Source: an uncultured Bacilli bacterium
GTDB lineage: Bacteria; Bacillota_I; Bacilli_A; RFN20; CAG-826
NCBI GenBank assembly: GCA_934162685.1
Contig: CAKPJO010000002.1
Location: 1-35,391, forward strand
Length of the DNA stretch: 35,391 nucleotides
Direction of reading: 5' to 3'
Position numbers and translations under genes: made by a program. Each line of letters starts with the position of its first letter. Position 1 is the first letter of the stretch. The notes under the pieces were generated by a model that worked only from the letters and a program-made list of their open reading frames with translations, was not told where the DNA came from and did no database searches. This document shows, in pieces, positions 24,195 through 32,552 of this stretch.

Positions 24195-25400
24195 CTAATC
24201 CGACGTCAAGCTGACACGAGGGTCAACAATAGCAGTAACAATATCACCAGCGAGGTAAGCGACAATTGATATTAATGCTGATACAACAACGATACCTTGT
24301 AAAGCGTAAGTATCGTTCGCGCTATTAGCGGTAATCAATAATCCACCTAATCCTGGAATACTATAAATATTTTCAATATAGAATGAGCCTAGTAATGCAC
24401 CTAATACCGCAGAAGGAATTGATCTAACTAAAGGTACGATTGCATTTCTTAAAACGTGAGTGTACATAATTCTATTTTCAGATAAGCCTTTTGCTCTTGC
24501 AAATTTAACATAATCTGAGTTGAATTCATCAAGCATAAATCTTCTTACCCAAAGAGCAATACCAGCCATACCAGTTAAGCCCATAGTAAGTGCAGGAGCT
24601 AACCAGCTTACAAAGTTATTTGCATCATATTGATTTGGTAAACCAATAACATAAACTAAAAGTAATTGCCAAATATAGTAATAAGCAATACCCGGGATAG
24701 CATCAATGGAAATAATATAAGCTTTACCTATCTTATCCACAACACCATCTTTATGTTTCGCCATCATTACCCCAAGTGGATAACCAATAGCAAGTTCAAT
24801 AACAACCGCTAAGATTCCAACTCTAAATGAGTGAATCATTTTTTCTTGGAAAATAATATCGATAACATATGGGCTCTTATAACCTGGTAAGAAATATGAT
24901 TTACCTAAATCCATAATAAATGTACGGCAGTCATGAACATTAACATAACTTATAGTTTCGCCCGCAGCATTAGTAACTGCATCTAATACATCTTCTGTAC
25001 AAACAACTTTTGGGAAAGGTAAAATTTTGTAATAATAATTTAAGATTTGTCCTAATATTTCTCCAAAAGAATCACCATATAGTCCTAAATTTCTTAAAAC
25101 TTCATTGCAACGTACTGTTCTTAAATCTTCTGGAATTTTATCCCATGATCCAATTGTAGCCTTACAAATTGCAGTTGGATCTTTTAAACGTAGTAGTAAA
25201 TATGTCGCTGTAATAGCTAACATAATAGAAATCAAAGCAGAACCAATTCTTTTTAATGAATAAATTAATAAAGGATGAGCAAATATGCTTTGAATTTTTT
25301 GGTTATTTTTAAATATAACCTTATGCGATACTAGAACAACGAATATAACGAATATTAATAGCAACGCAATAATGGTATATCCTATCAAAAATGTTTCCAT
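24195..25400 (-). CDS. oppB: Oligopeptide ABC transporter permease OppB, long form
   Basis: This is the partner permease, with the EAA coupling loop KFARAKGLSENRIMYTHVLRNAIVP (about 291-315) and typical closing segments GLGGLLITAN and DPRVS. It has 401 residues against about 310 for usual OppB. The extra length is an added N-terminal helix (about 5-27) and a ~110-residue segment between the first core helix and the rest (about 75-185). That segment holds four cysteines (79, 98, 134, 158) and is probably outside the membrane. Mollicutes OppB proteins are similarly long. The ATG follows AAGGAGG. Confidence 0.92.
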   Translation of the reverse strand: METFLIGYTIIALLLIFVIFVVLVSHKVIFKNNQKIQSIFAHPLLIYSLKRIGSALISIMLAITATYLLLRLKDPTAICKATIGSWDKIPEDLRTVRCNEVLRNLGLYGDSFGEILGQILNYYYKILPFPKVVCTEDVLDAVTNAAGETISYVNVHDCRTFIMDLGKSYFLPGYKSPYVIDIIFQEKMIHSFRVGILAVVIELAIGYPLGVMMAKHKDGVVDKIGKAYIISIDAIPGIAYYYIWQLLLVYVIGLPNQYDANNFVSWLAPALTMGLTGMAGIALWVRRFMLDEFNSDYVKFARAKGLSENRIMYTHVLRNAIVPLVRSIPSAVLGALLGSFYIENIYSIPGLGGLLITANSANDTYALQGIVVVSALISIVAYLAGDIVTAIVDPRVSLTSD

Positions 25401-25435
25401 TATTTTCCTCCTTGTGCTTCCTTAAAAATGCATAA

Positions 25436-25501
25436 GAGATTAGATCGATTAGACCTAATCTCAGAAAAGTTTTTTTGTTTTAAACTAGATAGTTCTAGTT
25501 T
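25436..25501 (-). promoter_or_regulatory. Tandem hairpins in the oppA-oppB spacer
   Basis: Minus-strand stem 1 is AAACTAG/CTAGTTT (25501-25482, six-base loop). Stem 2 is GAGATTAG/CTAATCTC (25462-25436, 11-base loop). They may act as a processing or partial-termination point that leaves more oppA than oppB-F message. The T-tracts are weak. Confidence 0.55.
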
Positions 25502-25507
25502 CATCTA

Positions 25508-27928
25508 TTAATCATAGATTGTATAGCTAGAATTTGCTAAAGCAGCTTTTTTGTTTGATTCAAATAATGCTTTAGCGGCCTTACGTTCAGCACCACCCAT
25601 AACAGTTGTTAATGAGTAAACGCCTTTTAATTTGTAAGAACTTAATCCATAAGCTGCAGATGGTGTCTCATAACCAGCAAGTTTAGAGATTGTTACTGAC
25701 CAGCCTTGACCTTGCATATATGCAGGAGAAATAATATGTACATTCCATAATAATTCGTATTCTGCTTTTGCAAATAGTTTAAATCTTTCATCAGTGTTAT
25801 CAGTTGTTGCTGCACCTTGTGCAACGTATTCATCATAAGTAGCAAGCATGTTATCTTTACGTTCAACACTACCATCACTATTAACAATGTAATCTGGGAC
25901 AGCACTTTGAGTACCAGAGTGAGATGACATATCTCCGCCAGTAACATTAGTATTTAAGTATGTTAATGGATCAGCATAGTCAGCGCCCCAACCAACAACT
26001 AACATGTGGTAATCAGCATTAGAGCTCATAGTAGAATAAGATTGTGCTGTAACGTTTGTATTTTGAACAATTTCAATCTTAGGGTATTTGCCACCAGTAC
26101 AATATGGTTTATCAGCTGTAACCTTATTAGGGTTTGTTGTACAAGCATTGACTGTTTCATTGAAATCTTCAATCCATTCAGCATCCCACGCTCTTTGTTT
26201 TGCATCATAAGCTAAACCAACATATTCAAATTTAACTGGGTAAGAAATTGTAACGTTAGATTTTGTTCTTCCACCAACTTCATAAGTTACACCGCCATTA
26301 GCATTAACAGCAGCAATAGCAGCAATAGCTTTGTTAGCTAAAGCAACTGTATTAGCTTTTTGTGTATCAGCATATCCAGCAGGAAGTTGTCCTTGTTTTA
26401 ATAAAGCAGCAACATCTTCTACTGACATGTTATTGTTTTCAGCATATTCGTCATATAAGTATTCAATGTAATCTTTACCATTATCACTATTTTCAACGAA
26501 TCCTTTTGGTACAAGTGTCCACATTTGATATTGGTCACGTAAATCACCAGCTAAACCATAACGTTTGTTATAAAGTTGTAAGTCAACACCATTAAGTAAT
26601 AAGTTACGAACATCATTAATCTTCATAGCAGCATTAGCGTTACTATTTTCAGCACCTGTAAGCATAGAAGATTTATTTGTTGTGAAATCTTGTCTATTTA
26701 CATTTAATTGTGTGTAGAATGTTGAATCTACAGTATCAATTTCACGAGAATAAACACGTTCATCTACTGGATCTTCAATAGTTCCTTTGCCATCAGCACC
26801 TGTAACATATTTCTTCCAACCATCTTGGTCAGTTTGAGAGACACCGAATGCGTCGATAGCGTCTTTTTCGAATTCTTTACGAATGAAGTCATCGTTAGTG
26901 TTTTCTGGTAGAACTGTATATTGAATTTCTTTAACATGTACATGTTCTTTATCCCAGTAGTTATTGTTTTGTTTATAAACCAACTTATTTTCTGACCATT
27001 CGCTTAAATAGAATGCGCCATTATATAAGAAGTCTTCGTTTGAACGTCCATAGTTTTTAATACCACCAACTTCGTTAGAAATGAAGTTATCGTTAACTGG
27101 TAAGAATGGAGTGTATGTTAATACAGATGGGAAATATGAAGCAGGAGATTCCAAAGTGTATTTAACAAAGTAATATTCTTTTCCTGTAGAATCAGTTTCT
27201 GTTCCAGTAGTAATACCAACACGTTCAAATGAAGCAATTGAAGAGATATCAGCAGCAGTAATGTTAAGGTCTAAGCGACCATATTGTTTAGCAAAATGAG
27301 TTGTTGCTTTTGCTAAACCAGCATCTGTTTTCCATTCAGCAGCAGTGATACCTGGAACTGGATAATCTTTTAATAAGTTTGTTCTGTAATATAAAGCATA
27401 TGTGTAAGCCCAATATTCATATCCACCTTTAATAAACATTGCAGGTAAGTAATAACAGTCTGATAAGTTACGTGCATCAAGAGCGTATTTAGCAGCAGTC
27501 TTGAAATCATCACCTGTTACTACTTGTGCTCCAGCAATACGGTCTACATATTGAGTACCTGTGCTTGTCATCCATGGAATTGGATTTTCAACTCCGCCAC
27601 GAATATAGAATTTGTATTCGTCCATTGCGTCATTAACATAAACCTTCTCTGCTAAAGCCTTACTTAAACGTCCATAAGAGTCGTTTTCTAATAATCCATC
27701 AACAAAGTTAGCAATATGTTGTCCATTTTCTGCCTGCATTGTAAGTGGTGTGTTAAGTGACTTCAATGCAGTACCGATATAGGCACGATAAGTTGACTTT
27801 CCTTTATATGTACTAGGAATATAAGCATTATCAACAATATCGAATGTGTCATAATCAGCTTTGTTACATCCTGCTAGAACGGTTCCAGCCATTGCTAACA
27901 AGACTAAAATTTTTGATTTTTTGTTCAT
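25508..27928 (-). CDS. oppA: Oligopeptide-binding lipoprotein OppA, large form
   Basis: This is a solute-binding protein of the SBP_bac_5 family, attached outside the membrane by a lipid. The signal peptide MNKKSKILVLLAMAGTVLAGC has lipobox LAGC with Cys 21. Family features include FNGAFYLSEWSENKLVYKQN in the form YNGAFYLSEW, NNYWDKEHVHVKEIQYTVLPE, and the late segment HMLVVGWGADYADPLTYLN, equivalent to the GWxADYxDPxTFL motif. At 806 residues it is far longer than Bacillus OppA (about 545) and closer to Mollicutes OppA, with insertions between these blocks. It is first in the operon, with a strong GGGAGG site and its own promoter. Confidence 0.92.
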   Translation of the reverse strand: MNKKSKILVLLAMAGTVLAGCNKADYDTFDIVDNAYIPSTYKGKSTYRAYIGTALKSLNTPLTMQAENGQHIANFVDGLLENDSYGRLSKALAEKVYVNDAMDEYKFYIRGGVENPIPWMTSTGTQYVDRIAGAQVVTGDDFKTAAKYALDARNLSDCYYLPAMFIKGGYEYWAYTYALYYRTNLLKDYPVPGITAAEWKTDAGLAKATTHFAKQYGRLDLNITAADISSIASFERVGITTGTETDSTGKEYYFVKYTLESPASYFPSVLTYTPFLPVNDNFISNEVGGIKNYGRSNEDFLYNGAFYLSEWSENKLVYKQNNNYWDKEHVHVKEIQYTVLPENTNDDFIRKEFEKDAIDAFGVSQTDQDGWKKYVTGADGKGTIEDPVDERVYSREIDTVDSTFYTQLNVNRQDFTTNKSSMLTGAENSNANAAMKINDVRNLLLNGVDLQLYNKRYGLAGDLRDQYQMWTLVPKGFVENSDNGKDYIEYLYDEYAENNNMSVEDVAALLKQGQLPAGYADTQKANTVALANKAIAAIAAVNANGGVTYEVGGRTKSNVTISYPVKFEYVGLAYDAKQRAWDAEWIEDFNETVNACTTNPNKVTADKPYCTGGKYPKIEIVQNTNVTAQSYSTMSSNADYHMLVVGWGADYADPLTYLNTNVTGGDMSSHSGTQSAVPDYIVNSDGSVERKDNMLATYDEYVAQGAATTDNTDERFKLFAKAEYELLWNVHIISPAYMQGQGWSVTISKLAGYETPSAAYGLSSYKLKGVYSLTTVMGGAERKAAKALFESNKKAALANSSYTIYD

Positions 27929-27970
27929 AAAAATCCTCCCTTTTTATTTATAATAAAAACCTTGAACTAA

Positions 27971-28012
27971 GGTAGTTGCCATCATGATACTACCGCTTAA
28001 ATAAAGTGTCAA
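27971..28012 (-). promoter_or_regulatory. opp operon promoter with overlapping dyad
   Basis: Minus strand TTGACA (28012-28007) and TATCAT (27989-27984) are 17 bases apart. GGTAGT/ACTACC arms at 27994-27989 and 27976-27971 straddle the -10 and start region, and could be an operator or a leader hairpin. Confidence 0.65.
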
Positions 28013-28084
28013 TAAGTTTTTGCGTTTCTAACTCACATATTATATATAACTTGCCTAAGAAACGGCTTTCATTAATTAAGCTTT

Positions 28085-28426
28085 TTAATTGACAATAAAC
28101 GGATAAATTATCGCTAATATTGCAGTTACAATTAGCATTATCAAGAATGGTGTGCGAATATTCCAGACTGATTGTTTAATATCATCTGGTAAAGGTCCTG
28201 ACCACAGTTTATTTTTCTTACGATATTTATTAGCTCTTATGTCACCACTAACCCAAGCTATCAATAACGCAATTACAAAAACAAGTGTCAAAACGTAAAT
28301 AGTGCGGTAAGGTAAAATAATTCCATTTAACTCTAAAATTAAACTTACCAAAGTAAAAATAAACACTATCATAGAAAGAATAATGCTTGTTATAAGAATG
28401 TGTTTAATTTTTAAAGCCTTTTTCAT
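28085..28426 (-). CDS. Small three-helix membrane protein
   Basis: This 113-residue protein has a basic start (MKKALKIKH), hydrophobic segments at about 10-30, 37-58 and 90-111, and a basic loop NKYRKKNKLWSGPLPDD between helices 2 and 3. I recognise no family. The GTG of the longest frame is part of the AAGGTGA ribosome site, so the ATG at 28426 is chosen. It lies between the opp operon and the divergent ATP-grasp gene. There is no clear terminator between it and the opp promoter, so read-through into opp is possible. Confidence 0.65.
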   Translation of the reverse strand: MKKALKIKHILITSIILSMIVFIFTLVSLILELNGIILPYRTIYVLTLVFVIALLIAWVSGDIRANKYRKKNKLWSGPLPDDIKQSVWNIRTPFLIMLIVTAILAIIYPFIVN

Positions 28427-28505
28427 TAATTTCACCTTGCTTTACTAATATGATACCACATTTTGTGCTATCAATATATTTTTATCAACAATATTCGCTC
28501 GTATT

Positions 28506-28514
28506 TGATATAAT
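28506..28514 (+). promoter_or_regulatory. Extended -10 promoter of the TupA-like gene
   Basis: TGATATAAT is a perfect extended -10 element. The GGTGA ribosome site begins only 7 bases later and the ATG is at 28531, so the message is nearly leaderless and the longer frame from 28450 is not translated. Confidence 0.6.
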
Positions 28515-28530
28515 ACCAATGGTGATTAAA

Positions 28531-29424
28531 ATGCGCAACAAAAATCTCAAAGAAAATTTATTTTTACGTAGTATTGCTTTGCCTATGAGAAATGTTATCA
28601 AACATATTTCCCCAACTTTATACGTAAAAATGCAATACAAATACATCACTCATCATAAACTAAATCTTAAAAATCCTGAAAGATACACAGAAAAATTACA
28701 ACATCTTCGCTTATATGAATACCCTAATAACGATTTAGTTAGTAAATGCGCATCAAGAGTGGGCGTAAGAGAATACATTACGTCACTAGGATTAGAAGAG
28801 TACTTAATCCCTTGCTTAGGAATATATGATAAATTCGATGATATTGATTTTAATTCTTTACCAAATCAATTTGTTTTAAAATGTTCGCATGCTTCAGGGT
28901 TTAATTATGTTATTAAGGATAAAAACAATATAAATATCGATAGTCTAAGAAAAAAATTCAATAAGTGGCTTAAAACAAATTATGGAAAGAAGACTATTGA
29001 ATTACATTACTCAAAAATAAAACCGCAAATTATCATAGAAAAATATATTGGAAATGCAACTGCTCTTCCTATCGAATATAAAATTCATGTGTTTAACGGA
29101 AAAGCCAAATACTTATATGTTGTAACTGGACGTGGAGTGGATATTAGGTATAACAACTACTACATTGATTGGACTCCTTTTGATGAAGCACAATTTAATG
29201 GATGGAAAAAAACTGATTATGAACTTAAAAAGCCTAGCAATTTTTCTAAAATGATTTCTTTAGCGGAAACACTAGCAAAACCATTTCCATTTGTACGCGT
29301 TGATTTGTATAATATAGATGGCGTTATCTATTTTGGAGAAATGACTTTTACTCCAGCAAAAGGAACGTTAATATTTGATGATGATAATGCTGATTATGAA
29401 ATTTCTAAATGGCTAAAAATTTAA
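28531..29424 (+). CDS. TupA-like ATP-grasp protein
   Basis: This 297-residue protein matches the ATPgrasp_TupA family found in polysaccharide and teichuronopeptide gene clusters. Landmarks are NPERYTEKLQHLRLYEYPNN, VSKCASRVGVREYI, LPNQFVLKCSHASGFN (nucleotide-binding lid), KPQIIIEKYIGN, YKIHVFNGKAKYLYVVTGR, and FVRVDLYNIDGVIYFGEMTFTPAKGT (metal/ATP site). Family members are thought to ligate amino acids to glycans or act beside glycosyltransferases; the substrate here is unknown. The start is set by the promoter position. A lipoprotein gene follows after 14 bases. Confidence 0.87.
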   Translation: MRNKNLKENLFLRSIALPMRNVIKHISPTLYVKMQYKYITHHKLNLKNPERYTEKLQHLRLYEYPNNDLVSKCASRVGVREYITSLGLEEYLIPCLGIYDKFDDIDFNSLPNQFVLKCSHASGFNYVIKDKNNINIDSLRKKFNKWLKTNYGKKTIELHYSKIKPQIIIEKYIGNATALPIEYKIHVFNGKAKYLYVVTGRGVDIRYNNYYIDWTPFDEAQFNGWKKTDYELKKPSNFSKMISLAETLAKPFPFVRVDLYNIDGVIYFGEMTFTPAKGTLIFDDDNADYEISKWLKI

Positions 29425-29438
29425 TAGAGGTGAAAATT

Positions 29439-30239
29439 ATGAAAAAAATATTACCAATTCTATTTATTCCAATGTTACTTACTAGTTGCGGATTAGATTC
29501 AGAATTATGTCAAGATAGCAATGCTTTATTCCCCGAAAAAGACTATGTAAGTTCATTTGTAACTAAAGAAACTTTTAACTATACCGTAAGTTCTACTGAT
29601 CAAACACTTATTACTAATTATGAAGATTTATCTGATGATATTAAAAAAGGCAAAAACGAATTTGAATTTGCGCGTTCAACAGCTTTGATAAATGAATCTG
29701 GATTAAACAACATTCATTATAACAAATTATTTGATGGAGAAATTTCTTGCTCTGGCGCTAAAGCTAATTCGCGATTAGGGCTATTATCTAATGGAATTAT
29801 CGTAGATTTTGAAAGTAAAACTGCAAATGAAGTAAATGGCATCGCTTTATATATGTCGCACAATTATTTAACACTTAAAATGATGGCCACTGTTACGCTT
29901 TATAAAAGCACAAACAATCCAAAAGTAACACGCGAATTTAATGCTTATAATTTCAATTTCCGTGTCAATCTTGGAACTACGAATTTAGGCCCTTACTTCT
30001 TCTATGTTGATTTAAGCAAAATATTTGAAAATAGTGATGAATTAGATAATACGCAAATGATTGGATTTTCTTTTGAAAGATTAGAATTAACCGATGAAGA
30101 AAAAGCCACAAGACAATATATGGATTACATATCTTCATTTGAAGAAGAAAATAAAATCATTGATGAAAAAACTGGCAATCGTCAATCATTTGTAAAAATG
30201 TATGACATGGCCCTTCCTTATGCCACTTGGAAAAGATAA
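29439..30239 (+). CDS. Lipoprotein of unknown function
   Basis: This 266-residue protein begins MKKILPILFIPMLLTSCG, a lipoprotein signal with lipobox LTSC (Cys 17), so it is anchored outside the membrane. The mature part is soluble and polar, without repeats or a recognised domain. The frame opens 10 codons earlier, inside the previous gene, but GAGGTGA before the ATG at 29439 and the signal peptide fix the start. It is co-transcribed with the TupA-like ATP-grasp gene, so a role in surface glycan assembly or binding is possible but unproven. Confidence 0.75.
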   Translation: MKKILPILFIPMLLTSCGLDSELCQDSNALFPEKDYVSSFVTKETFNYTVSSTDQTLITNYEDLSDDIKKGKNEFEFARSTALINESGLNNIHYNKLFDGEISCSGAKANSRLGLLSNGIIVDFESKTANEVNGIALYMSHNYLTLKMMATVTLYKSTNNPKVTREFNAYNFNFRVNLGTTNLGPYFFYVDLSKIFENSDELDNTQMIGFSFERLELTDEEKATRQYMDYISSFEEENKIIDEKTGNRQSFVKMYDMALPYATWKR

Positions 30240-30243
30240 AAAA

Positions 30244-30270
30244 TCTTGCTAAAATGCAAGACTTTTTATT
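30244..30270. terminator. Bidirectional terminator between lipoprotein and polymerase-like genes
   Basis: TCTTGC pairs with GCAAGA around a six-base loop. CTTTTTATTT follows on the plus strand and ATTTTTTATC on the minus strand. Confidence 0.75.
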
Positions 30271-30301
30271 TGCTCTTTAAATAGTTGATAATATTTTTTT
30301 A

Positions 30302-31612
30302 TTATTCATTTATCTTTTTTAATGATGAAGTTGAAACGTATCCAAATACAACTAACATTCCTAAGAATACAAAGTTTTCAATAAGCAATAACCCTACGTA
30401 ATTGATAAGTAAAGTAATAACAAACAAAATTGCTAAAGATGTAACTGCAACTTTAATATTTAATTCATCATCTTTTTTAAGATATTGTATAAATTCAAAT
30501 ACCATTAATCCAAAGAAAGCGACAATCATTATAAATGGTAGAATACCACTTTGATATAAAACATCTAATAATAAATTCCCGGATGTAACATATGTATAAT
30601 CACTTGGTAATAAAGTTCCAACAAATGCAACTTTATTTTCAAACATAAACTTCGTGCCGCTTGTATAACGCGTAATACCAATTTGTTGCATTAAGAATTC
30701 TTTAAGAATATAGTTCATATTTGCATATTTTTCACTATGCATATGATAGTCAACTCTAAAGAATAAATATAAACATGCTAAAAGCAAAACCAATACTCCA
30801 AATGCAATAAGATAATATTTAGTGTTTTTATTTTTAAAACGAATCAATAAACAAGGTACTAAGCCAATTATGAATAAAACCATTGCAAATACAATTGGAA
30901 TAAGGATAATGGCACTTAATCCACATAATCCACCTAATAATGATCCATACCATAAAAATTTATTGGTTTTGCGATCAGTAAATAATGTTACATAAATTCC
31001 ACTGGCCGCTAAAAGGGAAAAATTTCCTAGCAAAGCTACACCAAATTGATTTGGCACAGCGGAAGTAAAATCTAAATCAGAAAATATATTAGTAATAATA
31101 CGTGCTTGATATATTAGTGCATTTTGTGCTCCGTAAAGCGGATTAGCAAAATGAATTGCATGAAACGCTCTTCCCATCCCGTATATAGTGGCAATTAAAC
31201 TAATAACACTAAATAATCCTAAACCAATATAGATGCCTGATAAAATATTAGCAAATGACGTTTTCTTATCTTTAAATAAGCCATAATATGCTCCTAAAGT
31301 AAAAAATCCTAATCCACCTAATATAACGGAAATAGATAGTAGAAAGTCATGATAAGCAATTTGTCCAAAACAAGAACTAAGTAGTAGATATAATAATAAT
31401 GTTACAACTTCTAAACATAACGGAATAATTGTTTTATTTTTTGGTAAAGCTTTAATAATTGGCATAATAGCCACTGCCATTATTGCTATAGCCATGATGC
31501 GATAAACAAGTGACAAATTAGCAAAATTTAAAAGTGTTAAAATAATAATCTCTACGGCAAAAAGAGGAATTAAATCTTTAAATACATTTGAACTACTAAC
31601 TTTTTCTTCCAT
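30302..31612 (-). CDS. Polytopic membrane protein, possible Wzy polymerase or O-antigen ligase-like
   Basis: This 436-residue protein has 10-12 hydrophobic segments and one large extracytoplasmic loop late in the sequence (about 285-345, with RVDYHMHSEKYANMNYILKEF, RYTSGTKFMFENK and LLPSDYTYVTSGNLLLDVLYQSG). A late large loop followed by a conserved-looking SGxLLDxLYQxGxL helix is the pattern of Wzy polymerases and WaaL-type ligases. These are too variable for a firm call by eye. It starts one base after the GT-D-like gene stop with a weak ribosome site, so translation is probably coupled. It is the last gene of the four-gene flavoprotein/glycan operon. Confidence 0.6.
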   Translation of the reverse strand: MEEKVSSSNVFKDLIPLFAVEIIILTLLNFANLSLVYRIMAIAIMAVAIMPIIKALPKNKTIIPLCLEVVTLLLYLLLSSCFGQIAYHDFLLSISVILGGLGFFTLGAYYGLFKDKKTSFANILSGIYIGLGLFSVISLIATIYGMGRAFHAIHFANPLYGAQNALIYQARIITNIFSDLDFTSAVPNQFGVALLGNFSLLAASGIYVTLFTDRKTNKFLWYGSLLGGLCGLSAIILIPIVFAMVLFIIGLVPCLLIRFKNKNTKYYLIAFGVLVLLLACLYLFFRVDYHMHSEKYANMNYILKEFLMQQIGITRYTSGTKFMFENKVAFVGTLLPSDYTYVTSGNLLLDVLYQSGILPFIMIVAFFGLMVFEFIQYLKKDDELNIKVAVTSLAILFVITLLINYVGLLLIENFVFLGMLVVFGYVSTSSLKKINE

Positions 31613-31613
31613 A

Positions 31614-32534
31614 TTACCAATAACATCCTTTCTCTACTTTTTCATATCCTACTGGTTTATTTGTAGGGTGAATCCAATATTCATTTATTTCTTTTTTAAC
31701 ATAGTCACGATTTTCCCATCGCTTACCAACAATGCCAAATAACAAGGGTGTTGCTCCGCCTGTTTGTATAGCTTGTTTACCTAGTGATTTAACATAGTAA
31801 CATAATGGGGTACCATATGCACCTGCTCCAATAAGAGCAATATCAAAATCACATTTAGCAATTTCCCTACGCATATATTCTAACGCATCAAACCAATTAT
31901 GAAAACTAGTTTCGTTATCCGCAATAGATTGTATAGCCTCTACTACTATAAAAGTTGCATTAATATCTTTAAGTTCTTTAATATGTTCTTTCTTTTTTAA
32001 TTGACTCAAAACATCTTCTTTAAAAGGAGTAACTATCAAAACTTTTTTATTGTTTAAAGCTTTCAACCATAATTTATTAATTGGTTCAAAAGCAAAATAT
32101 TGAATAGTTGTTGCATTTTTGCATTGTTTTTTATAAAAATAATCTTCCATGTGTATTCCAGATATTCCTAAAACATCAGTATCTTTCATTACTATATCCA
32201 TCAACTCGTTATATTGATTTAAATAGCAATCTTCACTTGGAAAGAACCCTGCATTATTTTTCATTGAATACTTAACTGATTCTTTAAAATCTTTTTTAAA
32301 TCCTAAATTAATTTTTTCACCATTATTGATACAAGATAATTCAACAGCACCATATCTTACTGCCATAAATGGCTTATTACTCGTTATCATATCGAATAAC
32401 ACTTTATCACTATATTCAAGAGTTATATTCTTTTTACCGACAAAACGTTTGCAACTTTTGACTTTATGAAAGCATTTATAAAGAAAAACAAACCAAGCAT
32501 TTTTTATAAAATAAAGTATATATTTTAATCGCAC
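31614..32534 (-). CDS. Putative polysaccharide biosynthesis protein, GT-D-like
   Basis: This 306-residue soluble protein has a hydrophobic-basic N-terminus that may lie on the membrane. Its motif MAVRYGAVELSCINNG is similar to the RFG-x-(V/G)-E nucleotide-sugar motif of GT-D and related glycosyltransferases. NNAGFFPSEDCYLNQY follows, and the C-terminal block reads CDFDIALIGAGAYGTPLCYYVKSLGKQAIQTGGATPLLFGIVGKRW. I know this combination from polysaccharide loci, but the activity is uncertain. The start is a GTG at 32534, supported by AGGAGG eight bases upstream. It lies 18 bases after the COG2509 gene stop. Confidence 0.6.
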   Translation of the reverse strand: MRLKYILYFIKNAWFVFLYKCFHKVKSCKRFVGKKNITLEYSDKVLFDMITSNKPFMAVRYGAVELSCINNGEKINLGFKKDFKESVKYSMKNNAGFFPSEDCYLNQYNELMDIVMKDTDVLGISGIHMEDYFYKKQCKNATTIQYFAFEPINKLWLKALNNKKVLIVTPFKEDVLSQLKKKEHIKELKDINATFIVVEAIQSIADNETSFHNWFDALEYMRREIAKCDFDIALIGAGAYGTPLCYYVKSLGKQAIQTGGATPLLFGIVGKRWENRDYVKKEINEYWIHPTNKPVGYEKVEKGCYW

Positions 32535-32552
32535 TTTTTAGCCCTCCTTAAA

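Noticed and set aside
25436..25462. Hairpin after oppA as a full terminator ending the transcript
   Set aside because: The stem is followed only by a broken T-rich tract, and oppB-F have no other clear promoter, so I treat it as a partial or processing element.
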